DNA of 32,494 bases. It comes from Desulfobaccales bacterium. Its GTDB lineage: Bacteria; Desulfobacterota; Desulfobaccia; Desulfobaccales; 0-14-0-80-60-11. A program made the position numbers and the translations under genes. This document shows positions 8,052-15,353 of the stretch, piece after piece (the stretch's first letter is position 1; each line of letters begins with the position of its first letter). Under the pieces are notes generated by a model. It was not told where the DNA came from, did no database searches, and worked only from the letters and a program-made list of their open reading frames with translations. The stretch covers positions 1 through 32,494 of the forward strand of contig JBBFLF010000028.1 in NCBI GenBank assembly GCA_037481655.1. The letters run 5' to 3'.

Positions 8052-8261
8052 TCAGTCCGGCATTTCGTCGGACCAGTGGATGCACTGCACCGGGCAGGCG
8101 TCCATGGCCTCCTGAATCTTATCTTCCTCACCGCCCCCGGGATTGATGACCTGGGCAAACCCCAGGGATTCATTGAGGCTGAAGACCTCCGGGCAGATCT
8201 CCACGCAGGCCCCGCAGGCGATGCACTCCTCCTCCACAATCACCGGAAAACGCTCCGCCAT
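8052..8261 (-). CDS. Small [4Fe-4S] ferredoxin
   Basis: A 69-residue electron carrier. C13, C16 and C19 in ECIACGACVEICP and C56 in DACPVQC supply the four ligands of one [4Fe-4S] cluster, as in Desulfovibrio-type monocluster ferredoxins. C23 and C60 are left over at positions that, in two-cluster ferredoxins, bind the other cluster. With only six cysteines they more likely form a disulfide or are free. The ATG follows GGGAGGG with good spacing. It lies 66 nt downstream of a methyltransferase-like gene on the same strand. Its redox partner is not evident here. Confidence 0.93.
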   Translation of the reverse strand: MAERFPVIVEEECIACGACVEICPEVFSLNESLGFAQVINPGGGEEDKIQEAMDACPVQCIHWSDEMPD

Positions 8262-8327
8262 GGTTACCCTCCCTTCTGATCTCCGCGCAGGTCGGCGCGC
8301 CGCCCTCCTCCTGCGCCGCTCACTGGA

Positions 8328-9053
8328 TCAAGCTTGAAGCTCAGGGCGCCTAAAAATCGTCACCCCGTGGCGGTTCGGGCCCCGGCGCCCCCGGCAGAAG
8401 GAGCTCAACGCCGGGGAAGGGCGGGGCGCCAGTCTCTGCCAGTCCTCCCGAGCGCCGGTTACCCCGCCGCCCGGTTCCCCGGCCACGATGACCCAGCGCA
8501 CCGTGGGGCAGGCGAAGAAGGGCGCCACCGACTGTCCCGGCGGCGGCCAGCCATAGAAGACCGCCTCCGGCCGGAAGTCATGGACCCCCTTAAAAGCGTC
8601 CCCGGGCACCACTACCGGGGACACCTCCAGATCGGAGACGAACTCCCCCTCGCCCCGGTCCACGGCCAGAAAGGCCATTCCCGCCTGCCGGGCCAGGGGC
8701 GCCAGGGCCTGGCTGAGATATCCACGGCCGGCTCCCGCCTCCAGCAGGCGGCGCACCCCCAGGTGCCGGAGGACCCGCACCAATCGGGCCGGCCACTCCC
8801 GGGAGGGGAAAAAGTAGATGCCGGTGGCCTCAGAAAGGGCGGTGAGGGCGGCGGCCGGGTCCGGGACCGCCGCCAGGAGTTCCTGCCACCAGGCCTCCGG
8901 CTGCAGATAGTCCGGGGTGCCGTCCGGGGGCAGGCTCAGCACGGTGCGGGCCCAGGCCACCAGGCGCTGCCGGTTCCGGAACCTCTCCGGGCGGGCCAGA
9001 TAATCCCTTAAGGGGGCAAAGTCTTCGTGAACCGCCATCCGGGGAATGAGCAT
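8328..9053 (-). CDS. Methyltransferase-like protein (Rossmann fold), function unknown
   Basis: A 241-residue protein. The N-terminal half is a short helical region (DYLARPERFRNRQRLVAWAR). Residues about 90-125 contain a SAM-binding type motif, LLEAGAGRGYLSQALAPLA, followed by LAVDRGEGE at the position of the acidic residue that contacts the ribose. After that the sequence diverges and ends in FRRPELQA. No family-specific catalytic motif is visible, so the substrate is unknown and some such proteins are inactive. The ATG start at 9051-9053 is preceded by GGGAAAG. Its start faces the divergent plus-strand tRNA-Phe promoter across about 20 nt. Confidence 0.6.
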   Translation of the reverse strand: MLIPRMAVHEDFAPLRDYLARPERFRNRQRLVAWARTVLSLPPDGTPDYLQPEAWWQELLAAVPDPAAALTALSEATGIYFFPSREWPARLVRVLRHLGVRRLLEAGAGRGYLSQALAPLARQAGMAFLAVDRGEGEFVSDLEVSPVVVPGDAFKGVHDFRPEAVFYGWPPPGQSVAPFFACPTVRWVIVAGEPGGGVTGAREDWQRLAPRPSPALSSFCRGRRGPNRHGVTIFRRPELQA

Positions 9054-9075
9054 AACATTTTCTTTCCCGGCATGC

Positions 9076-9104
9076 TTGACAAATCCCGGGGCAGGGAGTA
9101 AACA
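9076..9104 (+). promoter_or_regulatory. Promoter of the tRNA-Phe gene
   Basis: A perfect -35 box TTGACA (9076-9081) is followed after 17 nt by TAAACA (9099-9104), a weak -10. The predicted start of transcription, near 9111, is only a few bases before the mature 5' end of the tRNA at 9115. Confidence 0.5.
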
Positions 9105-9114
9105 GAACCGGTGT

Positions 9115-9190
9115 GGCGGGGTAGCTCAGTCGGTAGAGCAGGGGACTGAAAATCCCCGTGTCGGCGGTTCGATTCCGTCCCCCGCCACCA
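9115..9190 (+). tRNA. tRNA-Phe (anticodon GAA)
   Basis: A 76-nt cloverleaf with encoded CCA. The acceptor stem GGCGGGG (9115-9121) pairs exactly with CCCCGCC (9180-9186), followed by discriminator A and CCA at 9188-9190. The D arm has GCTC/GAGC, the anticodon stem is GGGGA/TCCCC, and the loop CTGAAAA puts GAA at 9148-9150. The T arm contains GTTCGATTC. All standard conserved bases are present. No integrase or attachment-site duplication is seen beside it. Confidence 0.98.
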
Positions 9191-9236
9191 GCCTTCTGAC
9201 AGATCCCCCTTTCCCGGTCTGACGGGAGCGGGGCAG

Positions 9237-9980
9237 CTAACGGCCCGGATGCTGATGGCGTCCGGGCTGTGGTGATTTTGGGGGATGATTTTGGGACGTT
9301 GACCACGCCCAAAAAGGCTTCTGCCCCTCTCCCGGACCTCCCCCATCCTTTGACCACGGGAACAGAGGGAGGAGGGAGCCGCAGCTTTCGCCGCAAAAAT
9401 CCCTTTTCTCCCACGCTCTGCCCCAAAAAATCCTTCCGGAGTACTCCTCCTCCGGGACGCAGGGCCGCACCCGGGCGGGGGTGCCCTTGCCGGTCACCAG
9501 CCAGTAGCCCAGGCTCAGGGCCACGATGACCACCCCGGTGGCATAGACATACCCGGGGCTGAGCTTGTCATAGTCAAAGATGATGACCTTCCGGGCGATG
9601 GCCATGAGCGCCGTGGCCATCACCAGTTTCACGTGGATGAAGTCATCCCTCAGATACAGGGTGATATTGGTGAAGATTTCGATGGCGATGAGCACCGCCA
9701 TGAAGGCCCCGAAGGTGGCCAAAATGTCGTTGATATTCAGGAGCAGGTACGGCGGCGCCATGAGCTGCTGATAGAGCATCCAGATGACGTCCCCGATGCT
9801 CCAGAGGATGACCGCGGTCATAAGCACCGCCAGGATGCACACCGCCATATGGATGACCCGGTGCAGGAAGGCGATGAGGGGCTCCGAGCGGTGGGCGGCA
9901 AAATTCCCGTCATCCAGAAAAGTGGTGGTTTGGGGGGGACATTCACTCTGCGGGGCCGTTTGCGGATCTGGGGATTTCAT
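9237..9980 (-). CDS. PsiE-family membrane protein with an anomalous C-terminal tail
   Basis: A 247-residue frame. Residues about 35-165 contain four hydrophobic segments and match the phosphate-starvation-inducible PsiE family (AFMAVLIAIEIFTNITLYLRDD, then MATALMAIARKVIIFD, then YATGVVIVALSLGYWLV). Homologues usually end shortly after this last helix. Here about 70 further residues, rich in Gly, Pro, Ser and Trp, run through DNA that includes a remnant of the intergenic repeat family (9321-9351 on the plus strand). The tail therefore probably comes from loss of the original stop codon or a frameshift near 9440. The ATG start is preceded by GGAGG. It lies 66 nt downstream of a kinase-like gene on the same strand. 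The molecular role of PsiE is not established. Confidence 0.75.
   Translation of the reverse strand: MKSPDPQTAPQSECPPQTTTFLDDGNFAAHRSEPLIAFLHRVIHMAVCILAVLMTAVILWSIGDVIWMLYQQLMAPPYLLLNINDILATFGAFMAVLIAIEIFTNITLYLRDDFIHVKLVMATALMAIARKVIIFDYDKLSPGYVYATGVVIVALSLGYWLVTGKGTPARVRPCVPEEEYSGRIFWGRAWEKRDFCGESCGSLLPLFPWSKDGGGPGEGQKPFWAWSTSQNHPPKSPQPGRHQHPGR
9321..9351 (+). repeat. Remnant of the intergenic repeat (copy H) inside the psiE 3' end
   Basis: The segment reads CCCCTCTCCCGGACC, followed by a C-rich stretch ending in ATCCTT. It matches the right arm of hairpin 1 plus the left arm of hairpin 2 of the complete copy at 20405-20437 with a few differences, and in the same orientation. The left arm of hairpin 1 and everything after hairpin 2's left arm are missing. 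Confidence 0.5.
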
Positions 9981-10046
9981 TCCGTCACCCCTCCTTCACA
10001 GCATTAAAGGGGCGAGGCTGGCTTCCGCCTCCGCTCGCCTCCGGAT

Positions 10047-11174
10047 TCACGCCAGACAATCCCGGATCAGGGCCGCAATCTCTCGGGCCTGCCCTTCGAT
10101 GCTCTCCGCGAGGCGGAACTGCACCAGGGCCCGGCGCAGGTTGTGCTCCGGATCGGTGCTGCGGAAATAGACATTGCCCGCCAGATAATCAGTAAAGAAG
10201 CGCAGCCCCAGCTCCCAGGCGATGAGCCGCAGGGCCGGATACAGATACTCCCGCTCCCGGGGGGTCAAAAACTCCGGGGCCCCCTCCCGGTAGCCGTGCA
10301 GGAAGGCGGCGGCCACCTCGGGCGCAAAGCGCACCCGCTCCCAGTCCCGGGTCTCCTCCCCCAAAGGGTTGCCCAGGGAGCGCAGGGCATCCCCCAGATC
10401 ATAGAGGGCCAGCCCCGGCATTACGGTGTCCAGATCCACCAGGCCCACGGCCCGGCCACTTGTTTCATCCAGCAAGACATTGTCCACCTTGGGGTCGCCG
10501 TGGATGAGGCGCACCGGCAGCTCCCCCCGGTCCCGGGCGGCTGCCAGCACTCCGGCCAGTGACCTGCGAGCCTCGATGCAGCGGGCGGCGTAACGCGCCT
10601 TAGGCGAAGGAGGCAGAGGCTTTCGAGCCCGGAGGGTGTCGTAGGCCTTTAAATACGTGGGGGTGTGATGGAAGCCGGGGAGGGGATCCTCCAGCCGGGC
10701 CGGGTCCAGGTCCTGAAGGAGCGCATGAAAGCGCCCCACAGCCCAGCCCACCTCCTGGGCGTGGTCCAGGCCCTCCAGAATGAGGGGCGTGCGGGTGCCG
10801 GCCAGATAGGTAAGGGCCCGCCATAAGGAGCCGTCCGGGCCCTGCCAGCCGTCCCGGCCGTCGGCCGCGGGCAGAAGCTCCGGGACCGCCAGCTCCGGCC
10901 TGCCAGGAGAGGCTTGACGGGTCTTTTGCCGCAGGTGCCCGCTCACCACCCGCAGATTGGCCAGGATCACCTCCGGCCGGGGAAAGACGGTGAGGTTGAG
11001 GCGCTGCAGAACAAAGCGCCCGTGGCCCTCGCCCACGGTCACCAGGAAGGTCTCATGCACATTGCCCCGGCCCAGAGGCATCAAAGTCGTCACCCGGCCG
11101 GCCGGGCAAAAATGCGCTGCGGCCTCCCAGGCAAGGGCCGGCACCTCTGGAGAAGGGCACAGAGTCTCGGTCAT
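10047..11174 (-). CDS. Aminoglycoside-phosphotransferase-fold kinase, N-acetylhexosamine kinase-like
   Basis: A 375-residue small-molecule kinase. The catalytic loop is RLIHGDPKVDNVLLD, and the metal-binding segment GLVDLDTVMPGLALYDLGDALR replaces the DFG region. This second motif closely follows the form known in N-acetylhexosamine 1-kinases (NahK), which phosphorylate GlcNAc/GalNAc at C1. The N-terminal lobe has the nucleotide loop GRGNVHETFLV. The ATG at 11174 gives an N-terminus fitting that family, although no ribosome site is visible. A GTG at 11195 preceded by AGGA is the alternative. The start region is shared with the divergent membrane-protein gene at 11240. The sugar substrate is inferred from motif similarity only; related kinases act on homoserine, choline or other alcohols. 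Confidence 0.75.
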   Translation of the reverse strand: MTETLCPSPEVPALAWEAAAHFCPAGRVTTLMPLGRGNVHETFLVTVGEGHGRFVLQRLNLTVFPRPEVILANLRVVSGHLRQKTRQASPGRPELAVPELLPAADGRDGWQGPDGSLWRALTYLAGTRTPLILEGLDHAQEVGWAVGRFHALLQDLDPARLEDPLPGFHHTPTYLKAYDTLRARKPLPPSPKARYAARCIEARRSLAGVLAAARDRGELPVRLIHGDPKVDNVLLDETSGRAVGLVDLDTVMPGLALYDLGDALRSLGNPLGEETRDWERVRFAPEVAAAFLHGYREGAPEFLTPREREYLYPALRLIAWELGLRFFTDYLAGNVYFRSTDPEHNLRRALVQFRLAESIEGQAREIAALIRDCLA

Positions 11175-11239
11175 GAGTGAGGCTTTGGGCAGCACCGCTT
11201 CCTGCTTGTCCGGCGGCGCTGATATGCTACACTGCCGCC

Positions 11240-11893
11240 ATGCCGAACGTCCGCAGTCTGGCGGCCGACGCCTTTTTTCTCCTGCAGCTCACCCTGGCCG
11301 GCATCTCCGGCGGCAGCCAGGTGTGGCGGCTGATGGAGACCACCCAGGGAGTGAACGTGAGCTGGCTTTTGGCCTGGCTCACCTACCTCCTCATCAACCT
11401 GGGCCTCACCGTTAAGGCCCATCTGGCCCATCCCAGCCGGGTCACCGGTCAGACGGTCATCACCTACAGCGCCTGGACGCTGGCCATCGCCGCCTGCCTG
11501 GGGGTGCTCCTCTGGCGGGGGCCGGAGCCCTGGGCGAAGCTGGACACCCTCAATACCGGGCTGGTGGGCTCGGGTCTGGCCGCCACCTGGGTGGGGGCGC
11601 GCCTGAAGGGCCTGCCCGTGAGCGACCCGGTGGTGCGGGGGGTCTTCGGGCTCTGTTTCATCGGCCTGCCCCAGGTGATCCTGGCTTACAACATCTTCAC
11701 CGTGGGGGGTGCCGGACTGGCGGGGGGCATGATCCTGGTCGGCCACATCGGTATCACCACCCGCCTGGGGCAGTTATATTTGGCGCTGAAAGAGGCGGGC
11801 TGGGACCGCAACCGCCTCGGCGCGGCGGTAAGCGAAATCGCCAATGAAGTGACCTGGCTGCTGGTCACCGCCGCCTGGCTGTGGCCGGCCTGA
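11240..11893 (+). CDS. Polytopic membrane protein with PQ-loop/SWEET-like repeats
   Basis: A 217-residue protein with about six to seven hydrophobic segments and no signal peptide. The segment GISGGSQVWRLMETTQGVNVSWLLAWLTYL resembles the PQ-loop of SWEET/SemiSWEET transporters (a polar residue-Q pair, then a basic stretch, then a small-residue helix). A second similar unit, GLPQVILAYNIFTVGGAGLAGG, follows about 110 residues later. This suggests two PQ-loop units in one chain. Function is unknown; transport of a sugar or other small solute would be the family-based guess. The ATG at 11240 was chosen because the frame upstream overlaps the divergent kinase gene. The stop lies 13 nt from the 3' end of the convergent rib fusion gene. 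Confidence 0.55.
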   Translation: MPNVRSLAADAFFLLQLTLAGISGGSQVWRLMETTQGVNVSWLLAWLTYLLINLGLTVKAHLAHPSRVTGQTVITYSAWTLAIAACLGVLLWRGPEPWAKLDTLNTGLVGSGLAATWVGARLKGLPVSDPVVRGVFGLCFIGLPQVILAYNIFTVGGAGLAGGMILVGHIGITTRLGQLYLALKEAGWDRNRLGAAVSEIANEVTWLLVTAAWLWPA

Positions 11894-11906
11894 GCGGCGG
11901 CCGGGG

Positions 11907-13121
11907 TCAGCTCCAGCGGGGCGCGCCCCACAGCACCAGGTCCTCCCCCACCTGATAGTAGGTGACGCCTGCCAGGCGGGGGAACTGGCGTTCGGCCACC
12001 GGCAGGTAACCGTCCAGCACCCGGACGCCGCCCACCAGGATGGGGGCCACGGTCACCACCACCTGGTCCACCAGGCGGGAGTTGAGGAAGCTGGTGATGA
12101 CCTGGGCCCCGCCTTCCACCATCAGGGCCGTGATTCCCAGCTCCGCCAGCTGGGTGAGGAGCACCGGCAGGTGGATGCCGCCGTTGGGTCCCACGGGCAG
12201 ACGCAGCACCAGGGCCCCCAGATGCTCCAGCTCCGCCTGGCGCTCCGGCGGGGCCTGCTCGCTGGTGGCCACCACCGGCTGCCGCCGGCCTTCCCTGAGG
12301 AGCCGGGCGTAGGCTGGCAGGCGCAGGCGGGTGTCCATGATCACCGGCCGGGGGTGGGGCCCGGGGACCAGCCGCACCGTGAGGGCCGGATTGTCGGCCA
12401 AGACCGTCCCGATCCCCACCAGGATGGCGTCATGCACAGCTCTCAGCGCATGGGTGAAGGTCTGGGAGGCGGGGCCGCTGATGGCCAGGGGATGGCCGGG
12501 GCGGGCGGCAATGGAGCCGTCCAGGCTCTGGGCGTAGGTCAGGGTGACCAGGGGCCGGCCCTGGCTCTGGCGGAAGCGCCGGGCCGCCTCGGGCAGGTCG
12601 CCCAGCCGCGCTTTTAAAGCGGCGTCTCCCGGAAAGGGCAAGGCCTCCTGGAGCAGGGGCACATTTCCGGTGATGATGATGCCGGGCAGGCTCAGAACGG
12701 CAGCATCTCCCGGCTCGGTCAGCAGCCGCACCGAAGTAATGCCCAGCTGGCGAAGCAGACAGGCGGCCTCCTCCATGACCCTTGGGTCCGGGTGGGAAAG
12801 GGGGCATTCCCAAGCGGCCGCATTGGACGACCCCGACAGATCGAGATACAGAATCACCCCTGCCTCGGCCTGGGCCAGGGCCGCCAGGGCCGCTTCCAGG
12901 CGCTCGCCGCAGCGGCAGCCACTGGCACGCAGGATTTCGCCGGCCGGACAGCGCCGGTGCACAGCCAGAAGGGGCTCACCGTCCAGCCGGAGGTCTCCCC
13001 GGAGCAGGGCCAGATGCCGGCGGCGCTGTTCCCGGTCCGCAAAGGAGAGGACGCGCCACTCCCCCCAGGCGGAGGTGAGGCGCGCCTCGCCTTGCCGCAG
13101 GATCTCCGGGCTTGGGCTCAT
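11907..13121 (-). CDS. Fusion of degenerate GTP cyclohydrolase II-like domain and RibD-type reductase
   Basis: A 404-residue protein. The C-terminal half (about 188-402) is a complete RibD/RibG reductase domain: LTYAQSLDGSIA, the NADPH-binding segment HDAILVGIGTVLADNPALT, and the ending VEGGAQVITSFL...DQVVVTVAPILVGG. In riboflavin synthesis this domain reduces the ribosylamino pyrimidine. The N-terminal half resembles GTP cyclohydrolase II (RibA), with the exact zinc pattern C58-x10-C69-x-C71 and later LLRQLGITSVRLLT. The segment between these (RGIG, the catalytic tyrosine/arginine and DTVEAN in active RibA) is absent, so cyclohydrolase activity is unlikely. No deaminase domain is present. 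The ATG start follows GAGGGAGG. It may be a divergent riboflavin or folate-type reductase with a structural or binding RibA module. Confidence 0.8.
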   Translation of the reverse strand: MSPSPEILRQGEARLTSAWGEWRVLSFADREQRRRHLALLRGDLRLDGEPLLAVHRRCPAGEILRASGCRCGERLEAALAALAQAEAGVILYLDLSGSSNAAAWECPLSHPDPRVMEEAACLLRQLGITSVRLLTEPGDAAVLSLPGIIITGNVPLLQEALPFPGDAALKARLGDLPEAARRFRQSQGRPLVTLTYAQSLDGSIAARPGHPLAISGPASQTFTHALRAVHDAILVGIGTVLADNPALTVRLVPGPHPRPVIMDTRLRLPAYARLLREGRRQPVVATSEQAPPERQAELEHLGALVLRLPVGPNGGIHLPVLLTQLAELGITALMVEGGAQVITSFLNSRLVDQVVVTVAPILVGGVRVLDGYLPVAERQFPRLAGVTYYQVGEDLVLWGAPRWS

Positions 13122-13148
13122 GCCTCCCTCATGCTGCGGTGGCCTCTC

Positions 13149-13634
13149 TCATGGGGTGGGCACCAGGCTGTGAAAATTGAGGAGATTGCCGTCGGGATCC
13201 TTAAAATAGATGGTGCGGTGCCCCCAGGGAAAGGTGGTGGGGGGCATGACCATGACCAGCCCCGGGATTTTTTGCAGACGGGCATGTTCCTGGTCCACGT
13301 CCGCCACCTCAAATTCCAGCATGACGCTCATGTTGGCCCCGCCCCGCATGGCCCCAGGGACGATCCTGGCCATGCTCTCTTCCTTGAACAGGCCTAGGGT
13401 CGCACCGCCCACCTGAAACTCCAGGTAATCGTCGGCAAAGACCCGGGGCTCTGCCTGCAAAACCTGGCGGTAGAAATCTCTGAGGGCTTCAAAGCGACCG
13501 GTGATGTTCACTGCGTGACTGAATTTTTTCACGCTCCGCTCCGGGGGTGAGGGTGCCTGGGAACGGGCCAGTTCGCCTGAGGTCAGAAGCACAAGTGCGG
13601 TCAGGACCGCTATGAGGTATCGGGAGGGGATCAC
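13149..13634 (-). CDS. Predicted exported VOC (glyoxalase-fold) protein
   Basis: A 161-residue protein. Residues 1-26 form a signal peptide (SRYLIAVLTALVLLTSGELA, cut probably near RSQA). The rest is one vicinal-oxygen-chelate domain: FSHAVNITGRFEALRDFYRQVL at its start and WGHRTIYFKDPDGNLLNFHS at its end. H40 in this numbering and the glutamate normally found in place of N in the last strand would be the metal ligands to check. Most VOC proteins are cytoplasmic; an exported one is unusual, and the substrate cannot be inferred. The GTG start at 13634 has GGAGG 9 nt upstream. Downstream, 27 nt separate it from the rib fusion gene on the same strand. Confidence 0.75.
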   Translation of the reverse strand: MIPSRYLIAVLTALVLLTSGELARSQAPSPPERSVKKFSHAVNITGRFEALRDFYRQVLQAEPRVFADDYLEFQVGGATLGLFKEESMARIVPGAMRGGANMSVMLEFEVADVDQEHARLQKIPGLVMVMPPTTFPWGHRTIYFKDPDGNLLNFHSLVPTP

Positions 13635-13752
13635 CGGAAAGTCCTCCGCCGCAGGTGCGGCCCCTGCGACTCATTGGAATCCAGAGCCGGCGTGGAGCCG
13701 CCGGAAAGAAAACCTCCGCCCCTTGGCCTGTCTGACCTGAAGGGGAGAGTGG

Positions 13753-13783
13753 TTGACTTTTTCGCCCGCTGGCCTGATATAGA
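13753..13783 (+). promoter_or_regulatory. Promoter for the GT2 glycosyltransferase gene
   Basis: TTGACT (13753-13758) is followed either by GATATA after 17 nt or by TATAGA (13778-13783) after 19 nt. Transcription would start near 13790, giving a leader of roughly 75 nt before the ATG at 13866. There is no other comparable site in the gap between the divergent VOC gene and this one. Confidence 0.45.
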
Positions 13784-13865
13784 GTAAGGTTTACACAATT
13801 TGGAGCCCAAGACAAGCCCGGCCGGAGGGAAGCTCGGCCGGAGGAGGCTTAGGAGACCCGCCGGC

Positions 13866-15221
13866 ATGGATAACACCGCCCTGATCATCACCGCTCCCCG
13901 GGAGGGCCCGGAGGCGGCCCTCGCGCCCTGCGCCTGGGACCGGGCCCTGAAAATCCTGGTGCCGGTGGCCTGGCTGGCCGTGGCCCTCATGGGGTGGAAG
14001 TGGGGCTCCCTGGACTTTTTCCTGAACCTCCTTCGCAGCCGGACCTACACCTCCTGGCTCCCGGCCCTGGCCGGAATCTACGCCCTGCTCATGCTCTTTT
14101 TGCAGCTCTGGCGCACGGTGCTGTGGGCCTTGTACCGGCCGCAGCCGCCGGCCGAGGGGCCCCTCCCCTCGGTCACGGTGGTGGTGCCGGTGTATAACGA
14201 AGGCGCCATGGTGAGCCGCTGCCTCATCTCCATCGCCGAGGCCGACTACCCTCGGGAGCGCCTGGAGATCATCGCGGTGGACGACGGCTCCACCGATGAC
14301 ACCTGGAAGCACCTGGAACGGACCGCCCGGCGCTATCCGGAGCTCATCCGCACCGTGCGCTTCCCCTGCAACCGGGGCAAAAAAGAAGCCCTGGCCGCGG
14401 GGTTCCGGGCCGCCCACGGGGAGGTCCTGGTGACGGTGGACTCCGACAGCATCATCGCCCCGGACGCCCTGCGTCATCTGGTGGCGCCGCTGGTACACGA
14501 CCCCCAGGTGGGCGCGGTGGCCGGCTTCGTCAAAGTCCTGAACCGCCACCGCTCCCTCATGGGCAAGATGCAGGGGGTGCGCTTTGTCAACCTGGATTTT
14601 CTGCGGGCCTCCCAATCCGTCTACCGCACCGTCATCTGCACCCCCGGGTCTTTGTCCGCCTACCGGCGGGAGGCGGTGCTCCCCATCCTGGAGGCCTGGC
14701 TGAATCAGACCTTCCTGGGCGCGCCCTGTCATCACTCGGAGGACCGGGCCCTCACCAACTTCATCCTGCGCCAGGGGTATTACACCTGCTACCAGCGCAC
14801 CGCGGTGGTCCACACCCTGGTGCCGGAGACCTACGCTGGGGTGTGCCGCATGTATCTGCGCTGGGAGCGGGGCAATGTCCGGGAATCGGCGGTCTTGGCC
14901 ACCTTTCTCTTCCGGCGCTTCCGGAAAGGGGCCTTCTCGGCCCGGCTGGAGTTCCTCCTCACCCAGCTGGAAGGGCCCCTGACCACCTTCTTCTTCGGGG
15001 TCTTGATTTTCTCGGTGGCCGCCTATCCCGCCCTCCTCTTCAAAGTGCTGCTGGCCGTGGGGCTGATGTCGGTGCTCAATCTGATCTACTACCTGTGGCT
15101 GGAGCGGGATTGGGAGGTCATCTACGGCATCATCTACAGCTACTACGCCTTTTTCCTTCTGCAGTGGATCTACCCTTATGCCTTCGTGACCGTGCGGGAC
15201 CGCCGCTGGCTGACGCGCTGA
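13866..15221 (+). CDS. Membrane-embedded family 2 glycosyltransferase
   Basis: A 451-residue protein. Two hydrophobic segments near residues 25-80 precede a cytoplasmic GT-A domain (about 98-340), followed by three more membrane segments to the C-terminus. The GT2 motifs are complete: VVVPVYNEG, D139-D140 in AVDDGSTDD, the DxD-type D192-S-D194, E292-D293 in HSEDRALTN, and RWERGN at 332-337, equivalent to the QxxRW motif of processive synthases. The layout matches NodC, hyaluronan synthase and poly-N-acetylglucosamine synthases, which polymerise and export sugars from UDP-activated donors. It stands alone here without other polysaccharide genes, so the polymer is unknown. The ATG at 13866 was chosen because it follows the AGGAG at about 13850; an upstream TTG at 13800 is in frame. 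Confidence 0.87.
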   Translation: MDNTALIITAPREGPEAALAPCAWDRALKILVPVAWLAVALMGWKWGSLDFFLNLLRSRTYTSWLPALAGIYALLMLFLQLWRTVLWALYRPQPPAEGPLPSVTVVVPVYNEGAMVSRCLISIAEADYPRERLEIIAVDDGSTDDTWKHLERTARRYPELIRTVRFPCNRGKKEALAAGFRAAHGEVLVTVDSDSIIAPDALRHLVAPLVHDPQVGAVAGFVKVLNRHRSLMGKMQGVRFVNLDFLRASQSVYRTVICTPGSLSAYRREAVLPILEAWLNQTFLGAPCHHSEDRALTNFILRQGYYTCYQRTAVVHTLVPETYAGVCRMYLRWERGNVRESAVLATFLFRRFRKGAFSARLEFLLTQLEGPLTTFFFGVLIFSVAAYPALLFKVLLAVGLMSVLNLIYYLWLERDWEVIYGIIYSYYAFFLLQWIYPYAFVTVRDRRWLTR

Positions 15222-15274
15222 GGGGAATGGCCGGAGTGTCTGTGACGCCTTGCCCTCTTTCCCGACCTTCTATC

Positions 15275-15342
15275 AGGGGTAGGGGGTGGGGGCTCGGGGG
15301 AGGGGGCAGGGGTCCACGATCCCTGATCCCCTCCCCCGGAGC
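15275..15342 (+). repeat. Intergenic hairpin repeat, copy B
   Basis: A partial unit consisting of the right arm of hairpin 2 and hairpin 3. The stem at 15296-15305 and 15328-15337 pairs over 10 uninterrupted G-C/A-T bases and is extended outward by GCTC with GAGC. The unit lies between the convergent glycosyltransferase and acetyltransferase genes, where it can act as a two-way terminator. The G runs here are long and close enough to allow quadruplex formation on the plus strand. Confidence 0.8.
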
Positions 15343-15353
15343 TCGGGTCCACT

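Noticed and set aside
9100-9240. tRNA-Phe as an integration site
   Set aside because: No integrase, no duplicated tRNA 3' end and no island-like genes are found next to it.
13791-14813. A 340-codon minus-strand frame opposite the GT2 gene
   Set aside because: Complete GT2 motifs are on the plus strand; the antisense frame is a low-complexity shadow.
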